A stretch of 64,000 nt of DNA from Ectocarpus siliculosus (taxonomy: Eukaryota; Sar; Phaeophyceae; Ectocarpales; Ectocarpaceae), in contig FN649734.1 in NCBI GenBank assembly GCA_000310025.1, positions 2,561,245 to 2,625,244 of the forward strand, given 5' to 3'. The position numbers and the translations under genes are program-made. Below, one piece after another: positions 37,801-48,747 of the stretch. The notes beneath the pieces are model-generated. The model was not told where the DNA came from. It did not search any database and worked only from the letters and a program-made list of their open reading frames with translations. Numbering within the stretch: the first letter of the stretch is position 1; the number at the start of each line of letters is the position of its first letter.

Positions 37801-40800
37801 GTTGGCGTAGAACTCGCCCTCGAATCGCACGTAGCCCTGGGCGAGGAGGTTCGAAGTCTCGTGTCACGGCCGGCATATTGTAGCGTCCATGCATGTAAGG
37901 ATCGGGGCTACTTTCAGCAGTAGAGGCCCTTGTTTAAAGGCCGCTTACTAAAAGACCGGTTTGCCCTGTTGATGGCCGGTGAAATCGGTTGACAAAAATG
38001 AAACATTCACGTTGTCATTCACGTTGTTTCATTCTCTGAATAGTGACGGGTCCCCTTATACAAGGCTTGTGTTTTGCCTTGGACCATGGCGGCCTGCACC
38101 AGGGACTTCTACTGCTGTACTGCTGCCGCTACGGTCTCAAGCGACCAAAGGTTGCCCTCGCAACTGGCGGCCCACGGGTATTTATTGTACGTAGTCGCCG
38201 CCGGCGAGTGTCGCCGGCACGGCACGCGCCTGGCTCGCCTTGTGCACGGGCGACAGACAACGGAGTAGAGCGTGCGCCTCAAATCGAGGTCGCGAGTTCT
38301 CGATTTTGTACAAGCCATCCGAAGGTAATCCCGAATGGTCGCGTCTGTCTCCATGAAAACTCTCGGATATTTCCCCTCCACCAAACTTGAGTATACTACG
38401 CGTCTGCAAAACTGAAAAATAAACAATACCCAAGCCAAACACATTCGCAACCTAGAATTATTGAATTATTTATCGTGTAGCGTTCACATATCGGCAGAGA
38501 GATTAACAAGTCCTCTGCGGAACATATATCTTTCCGTACCTGGTTGTAAACGCATCCCCCGTGCTTCATGTCCGCGAGGTCTACGGTGTCTACGCCGATG
38601 CCGTCCATCGACACCGAGGAGAGGAAGCGGGCCTTGCCGCCTTCCTCAACGTTCAGCACGCCGCCGTGGACCACCTGCAAACAAAAAACAAGAAACAAAT
38701 AAATGCAGTCACATCATGATGAGCATTAGATGGACCCTCATCTATGGATAGAGATGGATAACAATAATAGTCGTGTTACAAAGGCAAAAAAATATATAGG
38801 CCGCCGTCCCCGTGCGTGCCTTCCACTCGCGGTGGTGCGCCAGCGAGAGCGGCGTCGGGGTGGAGAGAAAAGGGCGGGTTCCGGAGGCCGATACGTGAAG
38901 GGCACGGACGGGACAAGGAACACAAACGAGTCTGGACGGCGTAGTAACCCCCCCAACCGCCAACAAGTCAAGCAGTGTATGGACGAGTTAGCGGAGAGGG
39001 GACGTTGTTGCATCATCACCCGGTGATACAGTACCTGCGTGCGGTCGCCCGTGAACTCCACGGGCACGTCCACGCGAAGAATCGCTCCGCTTTTGACCAC
39101 GAAACGGACTTTGTCGAACTTGTACGTGACCCCATCGTCGCCGTCCAGCTTCAGCTTGTTCTCGGGAATTTCCACGCTGAGCCTGTTGGTGGTGGTGATC
39201 ATGTTCACATGTTCTTTTCAAAAGTTTTCTGCCTCGCCGGCTCGAGCACAGGCCAAGCATCGAGACGGCTGTGAATTTTCGTTCTCGCGAACCAATTTCG
39301 AATCTTGTGATCATAGGCATCGGCAAGTTCCTTCGCTGGAGAGTTTGGAGGAAAATCAACTTGGCAGGCAAAACAAGCGTGAGCGTCTCACGCTGAAACG
39401 AGGGTAACGGAGGTGTCGTACTCTATTAATGACACCAACACACATTCCACCCACAACACAAAACAAAACGACACGTAAACATAAAAGCTGTGCCATGAAA
39501 CCATTCACCACCACCGCTCGCTGTTTACAAGGCCTTCAGCCTTTCTGCTGGCCCCAATATGAGCCCGTGGGTCGACTGCCAGCTCTCGTGTGCTTTCGTC
39601 TGTTCTTCTCGCCGTGGTCAGCTTCGCTTCTTAGGCTTTCATAGACCGTCGCGGGCAGCGTCGGCATCGTTGCCTGTGGGGCGCTGCGTGGACACGCCAG
39701 TGACGGCCTCGAATGCCGGGGGACGGCACGCATTTATCTACCCCCTTGCTCACTACCCCGCCCAATCCAATTTTACAAGAACACAACGACGCGCGGGTGG
39801 CGTGGGTTTGAAATTTCCGACTCTGTGTTGCATCCCGCTCACCATTCGTCGCAAAAGATCTCCTCCTCGACAAGCTGCCCCAAGACGTTGCCCACGGTAG
39901 CGGTCGCTTCAGCAGCCGCCTGCAGCTCGGCGCAGTTGCCTGCGTGCCACGAACAGCAAATATAGCAAAAAATAGAAAGAATAAACAAGGGTTACGGTTG
40001 AGGGCTAGACAGACAGGTGTATGTGGCTGCTAGCATGAATAGGTTACATCTTATTGTTGATAGGATGTGGGTCGGTCCCAGGAGGTATACCCTTCAGACC
40101 CCTACCCTCTTAGAATTGTCTATTCTCTATTCTCTGTACCCCCTGAGATAAAGTCGGACCCCCACTTCATCTCAGACCGTTGCTGATCATCTCTCAGCAA
40201 TAACAAGCAACTTTCCCATCTCAACGTGGTCGTGGACAAGAGTGTCAACGACAGAACCTTCATCTGTCTCTAGGAGCAAGCTACCGCCCACGGCTTCACC
40301 TCCTTGAAATGTATCTGTTTTTGTTTTTGTTTCTCTGAAAAAATACGTATGCATACAAACGTAGAACATTAATTACCAGCAGAATCGAGAGGGATGTGTT
40401 CAAGTCTTCCGAGTGATGGAAGAACTGCTGTTTATTTCAAGGCAGCCCCGCCGAGAAATACATCCTCCATATCTGAACTGGTATTGTGGTGTTTTCGGGA
40501 CGTTACAGAGGACGCCGATCGGTCCGGGTGATCTACTTTGCAACCTCGCGAACAAACCATGATTACCTAGGCGTGTACAACAATTGTATATCCACCGTAG
40601 GCGATTTTTCTTGCGACTTGATACGACTTGCCCTGTTTTCAGCGCAATCGCCCAAACCAACTACTGTAACTGAAAAATACAAGGCAACCGCGTTCGGAGT
40701 CAGGCTTATGTAGACTAAATAGTGATCTGAAGTTGTTGTGGTCGAATTTTGTTTGTCGGATATTGGACATACAGCAGTAGAAGTCCCTGTTTAGTGCAGG

Positions 40801-41992
40801 CATGTGCCCAGCAAATTCACCGGCCTATATTGTACCGAACGGAAACAATAATAATCAATTCTTGACAATGACTTGGAAAATATCCAGCGTGTACCCGCCT
40901 ACATAAAACACCGGCACTACAGCAGTAGTCTATGCCAATCATAGTGTAGGCACTAAACATGCACCTCTACTGCGCGTGTGGGTGTCCACTGACTCAATCT
41001 TTTGCAGCACCCCGTATCTCCGACAGGTCATCGACGACACATGTGAGAGACAGCACTCACTCTAAAGGTGATACTCACAGGGAAGAGTCTAAACATACAT
41101 CCGTCTAGATAATAAGTAAGAACCCGCCACAAATACAGTCCACAGCAGCAAGCAGTAGCCATGTACGAAGTAGCTGCCGAGCAGAGTAAAAGAGGGAGTG
41201 TGCATGCATATAAACCTCTTCTTATCGGAGGCAACCACGCAAGGGGCAGCGTGGGACCACACACAGCAGTAAATGCCCACCCCTAGATGTATGTATGTAT
41301 GTGTTGTACCTTCCTCTGTGGGTCTGTGACTGTGGGTCACCCGGCTACAGCACTACAAATTACAAATCAAATGTTATCTGGAGCGGATGAAGACTGCCGC
41401 CGAAACACTGCTGCTGCTGCTTCTGCGAACGAACCCGAAACCCGCCGGAACAACTCAACGGGACAGCAGTAGCTATTATTTATTGCTGTTCCAAGATCCA
41501 CGACAATGCCACGCGCGTGCCTTGAGAACCCGCCCCATGCACTATACCGCCCCTTACAGCGTCTACCGCGCTCCTTCCTACTACTGTGTACTCTAGGCTT
41601 GTGACGTGTGTCCTCTCATCCATCAGCTGTCTTCTGTCTTCGGCGATCGGCGACAGGATGCGGGGTGTGGTCCGCAAAACGGAACGTGTCTCTCGATTCT
41701 TCCTTTTTGCTATCCTCTCAACACTCTACTTGTACTGCTGTAAAGCATGGCTCTTCGTTGATAAATTCTCATCGCGCCCGTCCCTCGCTACTCCGCTCAT
41801 GATTGTTGGGCGAGAAAGTCTCTGCCGAGAAAGGAAACCATTACCGGTCTCCCTCTGGAAAGAGCACTTGAGTCACTTACTGATGTCCATCGGTGTTGGT
41901 GCCGCCATGCATCCCGCCGCTGACAACGCCGCAGCTCCGATAGCGGCAACAGCGACTTGCTTCATTGACGGCGTGGTCCGATTTCCGTGCAT
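34818..41992 (-). CDS. secreted right-handed beta-helix protein with polymorphic-outer-membrane-protein-like repeats, 9 exons, 397 aa
   Basis: The product is probably exported and folds as a parallel beta-helix; its role is unknown. Exons (coding order): 41,992-41,881; 39,939-39,843; 39,182-39,035; 38,674-38,540; 37,836-37,669; 37,354-37,247; 36,807-36,596; 35,750-35,621; 34,901-34,818. All are GT-AG and total exactly 398 codons with stop. Residues 1-31 read as a signal peptide (KQVAVAAIGAAALSAAG, then CMAAP). From residue about 120 the chain carries GGxx turns spaced 25-45 residues apart: GGVLNVEEG, GGCVYN, GAGIW, GGAIYSDG, GGALWIG, GGTINNYG, GAAIY, with FxxN-like blocks (FTNNEAD, FQSNSG). 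This matches the GGA[ILV]/FxxN pattern of POMP-type repeats. No catalytic pectate-lyase site is evident. The short final exon (SDGFYKCEDVYVV) fits phase but lacks homology support. The gene is divergent from POLR3H. Confidence 0.85.
36144..36340. repeat. tandem duplication in beta-helix gene intron 7
   Basis: Block tgtgtagatagatggccaga at 36,144 recurs as tgtgtagatggatggtcaga at about 36,248, each followed by aaacaaac[ag]tgga[ct]acga and later by agtagtagg. The period is about 104 bp. Confidence 0.75.
37915..38117. mobile_element. MITE-like element with imperfect terminal inverted repeats, beta-helix gene intron 4
   Basis: The left end reads cagcagtagaggcccttg; the right end, reverse-complemented, reads cagcagtagaagtccctgg: imperfect inverted repeats of about 18 bp bounding about 203 bp. 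No coding capacity. A related copy is at 26,922, and the same terminal sequence starts at 40,772 (cagcagtagaagtccctg). The superfamily is unknown; target-site duplication is not clear. Confidence 0.65.
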
Positions 41993-42825
41993 GGTGTGAT
42001 GCGGTACGTGTATGCTGGATGTGTCTGGTCGGGAGAGGGAGAGAGATTTGGGGAAGCGGACGAGGTACGGGGCCTTGCAAGGAGGTGTTTGATGGATGTG
42101 TGAGATAAACCGGTGATAGGTTGTTGTATTTACCCCGAAAATAATGGATCAAGATACTGTAGATAGCCCGCGTTCAGCGGTGGAACATTCGCACGCCGTA
42201 TTGTTGTTGTTGTCTTCACATTAAAAAACCGTTCCGATCTCGTATACCGTATACATATATATGAAAGTCCGCGGATCTGCGGATACATCTCTCACTTTGT
42301 GATGCGGTAAATGTATTGCGGGATGGGTCTGGTCAGGAGAGGGAGATAGAGGATTTGGGTAGACGAGGGAGGTGTGGGGGGCCTTGGGTTGCAAGGTTGC
42401 AAGGAGGGTGAGAGACGCACATGGTTTAATGCGATGTGTGAGAGATGAACCGCGGCGATGGAGGTTGTTGTATTGTACATATTTTCCCCGAAAAGAATGG
42501 ATCAAGATAACCCCAGGCGCTCTTGTAGTCGTCAGGCGTTGAACATTTTCGCACATTCGCACACCGTTTGGCCTCCAGTCAGTAGTGTCAGTAGTGCTTG
42601 CCCATTCGTCGTTTGTTTAGTCTGGGTCTGCGATCTGCGGTTGTGCGGTTGGATACGAGAGATTCTGCCAGTGAAAAAAAAAAAGAGTTCAGCAGCGTCG
42701 CGCGGCGTTATGGTTTTGAAGGCTTGGTTCGTATCGCTCGCACCTCGCACGCTCTCGCACCTCGCACACAGCACATCACACCGTCAGGAATCAGGCACCG
42801 CCTCCCGTCAGCGGGGGTGTAGGCG
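41993..42825. promoter_or_regulatory. divergent intergenic region between the beta-helix gene and POLR3H, with a direct duplication
   Basis: The 833 bp between the two ATGs must contain both promoters. A diverged direct duplication occupies much of it: copy 1 starts at 41,998 (gatgcggtacg), one base pair group away from the beta-helix ATG, copy 2 at 42,301 (gatgcggtaaatg). Both run through tctggtc, ggagaggga, gatttggg, gttgttgtatt, ccccgaaaa and atggatcaagat in order, and further to aacattcgcac-like sequence. The offset is about 300 bp. Confidence 0.75.
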
Positions 42826-45800
42826 ATGTTTGTGCTTGCAACGATCAAGGACACCGTAAAGGTGAAGTCTCAACTTGCAATATGGTTAATGGGTGACCCA
42901 CCACACTAAAGACTGCTGGTATTTTCCGTATTTTCTGGTGAATCAGGTTGTGTGTTCCCGATCCCGACGTCTTCGCCGACGTTTACGTTCACCAGTCCCC
43001 CGAGCTGGTGCCCGGGGACTGCTGCCTGCTACGTATGACGATATGGGTGCGGACACATTCAGCGAGTTCAAGCTGGCGATGTGTGGACCGAGTTTTGATG
43101 TGTGCGGTTACAGTTGGGATCTAGAGCAGTACTGCTGTACAAATGCTGTCTTCCGCACGCCGACAAATGCAATGTCCACCGCCGTTGCTCAAACGATACA
43201 CAACGGGCACTCCAAACAAACAGAAGTGAGCCGTTGGAACAAGGACTGATCGATCTTCAGTGGGGTATCTTGCTTGGAGGTGCTCTATTAACGTGTTGAG
43301 CATGTGCATGCGTGGCACTACAACCCGTGTCGGCATGCGGCACAACCTCGTTGGTATGCATACCAACATGCAACATGGCTCTGCGCCATCGAAGAGCCAA
43401 AGGGGGCAGACTGCTGTTGTCCCATGACCCTGATTGCATTGTCAGCTTCAACTGCCGAAGCGTTGCTGCCGTTACTATGTACTGACTGTGGCCGTCAACG
43501 GTTGGTCGAAGGCACTGTCCGGTATCGTTTCCCAGCCTCTCGTCGCGTGTGGGAGTCCCGGCAGGCACGGCTACAACCTCAAGCCCCTTTTCACCGCTCG
43601 TTTCGTTTCCCTCTGTTTCTGTAGCTCGGATGACCTCTTTCAATTACCCCCAGAGTGTTGCAGCCTTTGAGGTGTACGGAAGATAGTCGCAGACGGGCAT
43701 GTTTTAAAGCGACCTGCGTCCAAACAGTTACACGAATTCGAACACCTACAACCTCTGCTGTTGTTAACTACCACAATAAATTCTCGTGCCGACCAGATGC
43801 TGCTCAAGGGCAGCTGCAGCAGCAGCAGCAGTAATTGCATCAATTTGAGGCCAACACATTTTGACCCGCACATGGCTGATCGTGCGCAAAAGGGGGGAAA
43901 CGGCGCAGGCCGTTTCCCAGTTGGTGGCAGCTATGTACGGTAGAACGTACGTACGGCGGTGGTGTTTGTCGAGAACTTGCCGGGACACCTTCCAAGAAAT
44001 GCGGCGGCGTGGCCACGCACAGAGATGAGATGGACCGGACGACGTGGTCGAAAGAGCACCCCGATGACCGCTCCGTGTGCCAAGGAAGAAACACCCCCAC
44101 AAGACTCGTTGTAGACAGTTTTCCCCAACGACGGAATTATTATATTTTCTGTAGGTTCTTCGCAGGTGGCCCCGAGCAACCCTAGCGACGACACAACCGA
44201 TTATAATAGCTCTTTTTAACAATTATATTGTTGTTGCTACGCAGGTAGCCCCGAGCAAGTTTAGTGGCGACGCCTTGGACGTGCTGACGGCGCAGATAGA
44301 GGCCAAGTTCGCGGACAGGGTCATCGCCAACGTCGGCCTCTGCATCTGCCTGCACAGCTATGAGAGCATCGGGGACCCTTACGTCTACCCCTCCGACGGC
44401 GCTGCGCACTACAAGGCAAGCGGACCACGGGCCTTGCTTTTTCCGATGAGACCTCTGGACCCTCTTGTTCGTCTAGACCATCTTCTTCTTTCCACCTCAC
44501 GATCCGCGTCGGAACGGTCTCACATTGTTCGGAGAAACCGGACGGGTCTTGCTTTTCCGAAGGCCTGAAGACCTCGTCTTTTGTCTCGGCCTCTTCTGCC
44601 TCTTTTTACAGGCCTCTTTTTCTTCTACAGACCTTTTCTTCCTGCCACCTCGCGAACCGCATGTGAACGGTCTCACATTGTTCGGGTTCACCGGACGGGT
44701 CTTGCTTTTCCGAAGGCCTGAAGGCCTCGTATTACTCTTGGCCTCTTGTTCCTCTTCTAGTAGACCTCTTGTTCATCTACAGACCTTTTCTTCTTTCCAC
44801 CTCGCCAACCGCGTCTGAATGATCGCACTTGTTCGGGGTTCACGAAAACAAAAAAATGCCAAAATATGTTGCCAAAGACGTGCACTTTTGTTCCAAGAGT
44901 GGCAGTTTTGTTGTGGCTCGCAGTGGATGCTTAATAGACAACGACTCCGCGTGGTATACAGGGCAAGGGAGGCGTTTGACAAAACCCTGTGTTGGGACGG
45001 AGCTTTTCGCCGAAACACACAGAAACAGCCATTTGCAACGGCCCTTTCACCACACTTATCTATGAAACCCTTCGTATTGCTCTGGTTGCTTCTTCATGAC
45101 CCGGCTAAAGGTGCGGTTTCGGATGCTGGTGTTCCGGCCCTTCGTGGGCGAGATCCTAACCGGAAAGGTCTCCTCTTGCACCAAGCAGGGCATCAAGGTG
45201 CTCCGTGCGTGTGTGTGTCGCCGGTGATGGCATTGATGCTGGTATTGGTTGCTGTTGGTTGTTGGACGTGTTGTCGGGTCTGTCGCTTATCTTGCTGTGT
45301 TGCGGTGAGCCAAGACCGGGTTCATGTAGTTTCAGAATGCCCGTTTTACGAAAAGGAGAGAGAAATGTGCACGACTGAGGTGGGAAATGTTTTAGGAAGT
45401 AAGAAGAGAGATGTGTGAGGTATGGAATGGCAAGGAGACGACGGTAGCTATATTGGGGCAAAGGAAGTGGCTGAAAAGGCGGGAAGTGATATCGATCGGA
45501 TAGATACGCTAAGGAAAACGTTTTGGAGTCACCTTTGGCAAAGTAGGAAGGAACGATTGGCCGCCGGTGATCGTTCCTATGGGAACAATGCTCCGTCCTC
45601 TCGAGGACGTGTGGTCAATGGTCTAACCGCTAAGGCACGCAAAACATGAGCCCCTCCCCCCCCCCCCCTCCTCCGTCCTGGCGCCATCGATGTAACCGCT
45701 GCATGTCTCTCAGGTGTCACTCGATTTCTTCGAGAATGCTTCCATACCAAAGGATCTCCTTCAATCCCCGTCTGTCTTGTAAGTTTTCGCTTGGTATTGG

Positions 45801-48747
45801 ATGCGTTATGCACCCCTCGCACAAACGCACATCCAGGACTGGTTGGTATATTGTGCTACCAACACAGGGAACCGCACGATGAAGTAGCTGATGGTAGGAA
45901 CGGCGGTCTGGACGTAAATCTGTCACGAGTTGTTGCACATGCCTATTTGTAGGGACATGGGGGCGAGCGGTGGACTTTTTCTTTGAGTTTTGTAAGAAGG
46001 CGCTGCTTGCGGCAAAGTTGTGCCGCAAGCATGTGCACCAGCAGTATTGTCCGCCCGTTGCACGCTGGAGGCGTCCATGTCCCGGGTGAAGTCTATGTGA
46101 AATGGTCCTCCGCGCCCCGTGGCTCTCACCCGTTTTGCCGAGGAGAGCGACCTCACCCTCGTCGCAAGCTTTCGTAGCGATTGTTGTGCCAACCAAGAGG
46201 GTACCCGAGTGTTGAGTAGTGCCGTTGTGTCTCGGCCTACGCTGGCGCTGCCGACCGATGCTGCACCATCCCGTCTAACTTGCGGCTTCATGTAAGCGCT
46301 TCGCGAGGTTGAGATTCGGGTACTGTCGACGAAAAATGTTGGCGTTTCAGCTGCCAACCTGCCTACGTCCCAACAAACTCAATTATTGTTCTTTCAAAAC
46401 CAGCATCCATATCTACGGAGATCAACCCCCCCCCTTCATGTATGCCTGCCTCTTCGAACAGCGCCCGGGGGGAGTGGATGTGGTCGTACCCCGACCCGGA
46501 CGCGGAGGACGGGGAAAGGGAAGGAGAAGGGGGCGGCAGCAAGGGGGGGGAAGGCAGCGGGGCGGAGAACGACGATTCGTTCTCGTTGACCCTGCACGAC
46601 GAAGTGCGTTTCCGAGTGAGAACGCTGGAGTTCACGCAGGTGGGTCTTGTCACGCAGGTCAATGGAAGAGGGAGTAGCCCCCCCCCCCCCCCCCCCCCNN
46701 NNNNNNNNNNNNNNNNNNNNNNNNNNNNNNNNNNNNNNNNNNNNNNNNNNNNNNNNNNNNNNNNNNNNNNNNNNNNNNNNNNNNNNNNNNNNNNNNNNCC
46801 TTTGTTTTTCGCCCTCCGGGGGGGGGCCCGCCGGGGGGGCCCCCCCCCCTTTTAAATGGGGGTTTAATAAAAGCGTTTCGGGGGGTTGGATTTGGGGCCC
46901 CTCCCAAAAAAAATTGGGGGTTTTTGGGTCCCAAAAAAAAAATTTCCAAAAAAATTAAATTTTTTTTTTTTAAAACCCCGCCCCCATTTTTTGGGGGTTT
47001 ACCCCCCCCCCTTAATTTTTCCCCCCTTTTTTAAAAAGCCCCCGGGGGGGGGGGGGGGGGGTTTTCCCCCCCCCCGGCCCGGGGGGGGGGGAAAAGGAAA
47101 GGAAAGGGGGGGGCCCCAAGGGGGGGGAAAGCCCGGGGGGGGGAAAAGGAGATTTTTTTTTTTTGCCCCCCCCCCGAAAAAGGGGTTTTCGGGGGGAAAA
47201 CCGGGGGTTTCCCCCGGGGGGTTTTTTCCCCCAGGGCAAAGGAAAGGGGGGGGGCCCCCCCCCCCCCCCCCCCCCCTACAAAGTAGGAAGGAACGATTGG
47301 CCATCGGTGATCGGTCCTGTGGGCACAATGCTCCGTCCTCTCGAGGACACGTGGTCAATGGTCGAACCGCTAAGGCATGCAAAACATGAGAGTACGCCCC
47401 CCCCCCTCCCCCCTACAACTCTCTGTCCCATGTTGCACGTATCCTCGTGGTGGTATAGTCTTTTTGGGGTCCGGAAGCGTAGAATAGACAAGCGCTGAGG
47501 CCGACTTCTGTGCGTGACGTACCGCGGTTATGACGCGAAACAGGTGACGTCGACAGCAACGGGCAGTTTGCAGGCCACCACGGTGTCCACGGCGCGAGGA
47601 GCAGCAGGCGCCTCCGGGGGGGGTGCGGGCGGGGGCAGAGGCGGCGGTGCGGCGGGGAACGGGGGGCAGCCACCAGTAGTGAGGTGAGTATCGTATCATA
47701 TTTTTTGGTAACAAAGAAAACGTTTTCTTTCGATTGGAAAGTTCTTTGTTCCGCCTACTGTGCTCGACAATGTGTGGATGGCGCCGTTGTCCTTCTCGAT
47801 TTTTTCAGGTGCCCCCGTGCTTGACCCACCCACATGAGTATTTTGGCACTACGCAATACGTACAGCTTTTCGGTCAGACAGCGGATAAAGAACACTGGTT
47901 GTTGCGCCGTCGACATCAGCTGTCCCTTTTTTTTTCCGTGTGGTCTTGGCGTGAGCTATTGCTCTTCATCCGAACAACTACGGCCGACGTTGTTGGAAGA
48001 CAGCTCCGGGATAGCGCCGCCAAAGGGTGCACTGTTTGTTGCACGTTGTCGGCAGCGCTGTTTTTATTGTTGCTGTTTGCTGTTGTTGCTGCTGCTTCTG
48101 CTGTTGTTGTTATTGTTTGGTTGTCGTCTTCAACAAACGGCCTGGCCTATATCAAGTACCCCTCTCCCGTCGTCGTCAGAATGCACAGCGACAATAGGCC
48201 AACAATTTACCGGGGCCACGAGCCCAAAGCATGGTACATCACACAAATTTGAACAAGACCGGCGATCGACGAAGAGACAAACGCATCAACCGTTGAACGT
48301 CCCTAGCGTACAGTAGCAAGTCCAGAATTCCTCAGGCAGCGAAAGCCAAGAGAACGAAAATGGCGTGGGACCCACAATGTCACATGAAAGCCGAGCCAGA
48401 CGACGTATGCACACATGCCACCATCAAACTAGGCCTGAAGAAGCTAATTCTCGTACCCCTAGCGGGTAGTCAACAGCATACCGTACACATGGTTAGTTTT
48501 GAGATTGTCATACACAACTGGCTTTTACACACACGCCAAACCTTTGTAAAAGCCCACCGTGCACAACCCACAGCAACCACAACCCAAAACTTTCCGGCCA
48601 CCCCACCCCCGCTCGCTTGCTCCGCGCTCTCGCAGAGAACGAGGGACTAGCGTAGATCTAACTGACGTCGAGGAGGCGCCTTCCGCCATGACCATCACTG
48701 GCAGCATGAACGAAGAAGGCCTAGGCCTCTTGTCGTGGTGGGAATGA
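42826..48747 (+). CDS. POLR3H: DNA-directed RNA polymerase III subunit RPC8 (RPC25), 7 exons, 262 aa
   Basis: This is the Rpb7-family subunit of RNA polymerase III, which forms the stalk with CGRP/RPC17 and is needed for initiation at tRNA and 5S genes. Exons: 42,826-42,861; 44,245-44,415; 45,111-45,197; 45,714-45,778; 46,462-46,639; 47,544-47,683; 48,636-48,747; exactly 263 codons with stop. It matches human RPC8 along its length: MFVLATIKDTVK at the start, NVGLCICL, YVYPSDGAAHYK, FRMLVFRPFVGEILTGKV, VSLDFFENASIP, GEWMWSYPD, DEVRFRVRTLEF, and the terminal GSMNEEGLGLLSWW. The N-terminal SHS2 part is about 1-80, the OB-fold part about 83-262. It is some 58 residues longer than the human protein owing to Gly/Glu/Ser insertions in exon 5 (about 132-155) and exon 6. 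Intron 2 has a GC donor (AAG|GCAAGC at 44,416). Intron 5 contains the assembly gap. The exon 6-7 linker is poorly conserved. Confidence 0.95.
44135..44273 (+). repeat. tandem duplication of the POLR3H intron 1 / exon 2 boundary
   Basis: The sequence around the true acceptor (gcag|gtagccccgagcaag, 44,241) is preceded 79 nt upstream by a near copy (gcag|gtggccccgagcaac, 44,162), including the AT-rich lead-in. Use of the upstream acceptor would meet an in-frame TAA before the true exon. Confidence 0.8.
44430..44840. repeat. three tandem copies of a 152-154 bp unit in POLR3H intron 2
   Basis: Anchor block gacc(a)ttcttctttccacct recurs at 44,476, 44,630 and 44,782, each followed by ctcac(a)ttgttcgg. 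Units also share ttgcttttccgaaggcctga. The array begins directly after the GC splice donor at 44,416. Confidence 0.85.
45539..45668 (+). repeat. dispersed repeat ending in poly-C, copy in POLR3H intron 3
   Basis: About 115 bp nearly identical to 47,279-47,395: caaagtaggaaggaacgatt, then gctccgtcctctcgaggacg, then tggtcaatggtctaaccgct and cacgcaaaacatgag, then a C run. The tggtcaatggt block resembles a Pol III box A, and on the opposite strand ggttcgaccat in the second copy resembles box B, so a tRNA-related SINE is possible but unproven. Confidence 0.7.
46677..46798. other. poly-C tract followed by a 100-base assembly gap
   Basis: C run from 46,679 to 46,698, then N from 46,699 to 46,798, exactly 100 bases, the usual placeholder for a gap of unknown size. 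It lies in POLR3H intron 5. Confidence 0.97.
46799..47276 (+). other. garbled redundant copy of 46,270-46,698 (assembly artefact)
   Basis: The sequence is made of long homopolymer smears, unlike anything else in the window. Read in parallel with the bases before the gap it follows the same order, for example ggaaaggaaagg…ccccaagggggggg against ggaaagggaaggag…cagcaagggggggg, and gggcaaaggaaag against caggtcaatggaag. It ends in the same C run and then enters clean sequence at 47,277. It should not be annotated as an extra exon. Confidence 0.85.
47277..47411 (+). repeat. dispersed repeat ending in poly-C, second copy in POLR3H intron 5
   Basis: Matches 45,539-45,668 with a few substitutions, and again ends caaaacatgag plus a C-rich run. 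It is preceded by the C run that borders the gap, so C tracts flank it on both sides. Confidence 0.75.

Noticed and set aside
45539-45668. tRNA gene suggested by a box A-like block
   Set aside because: No cloverleaf or properly spaced box B on the same strand could be formed; a dispersed repeat fits better.
46886-47389. 167-codon Gly/Pro/Lys-rich frame after the gap, as a possible extra exon
   Set aside because: It is the garbled copy of the sequence before the gap and reflects base-calling error.
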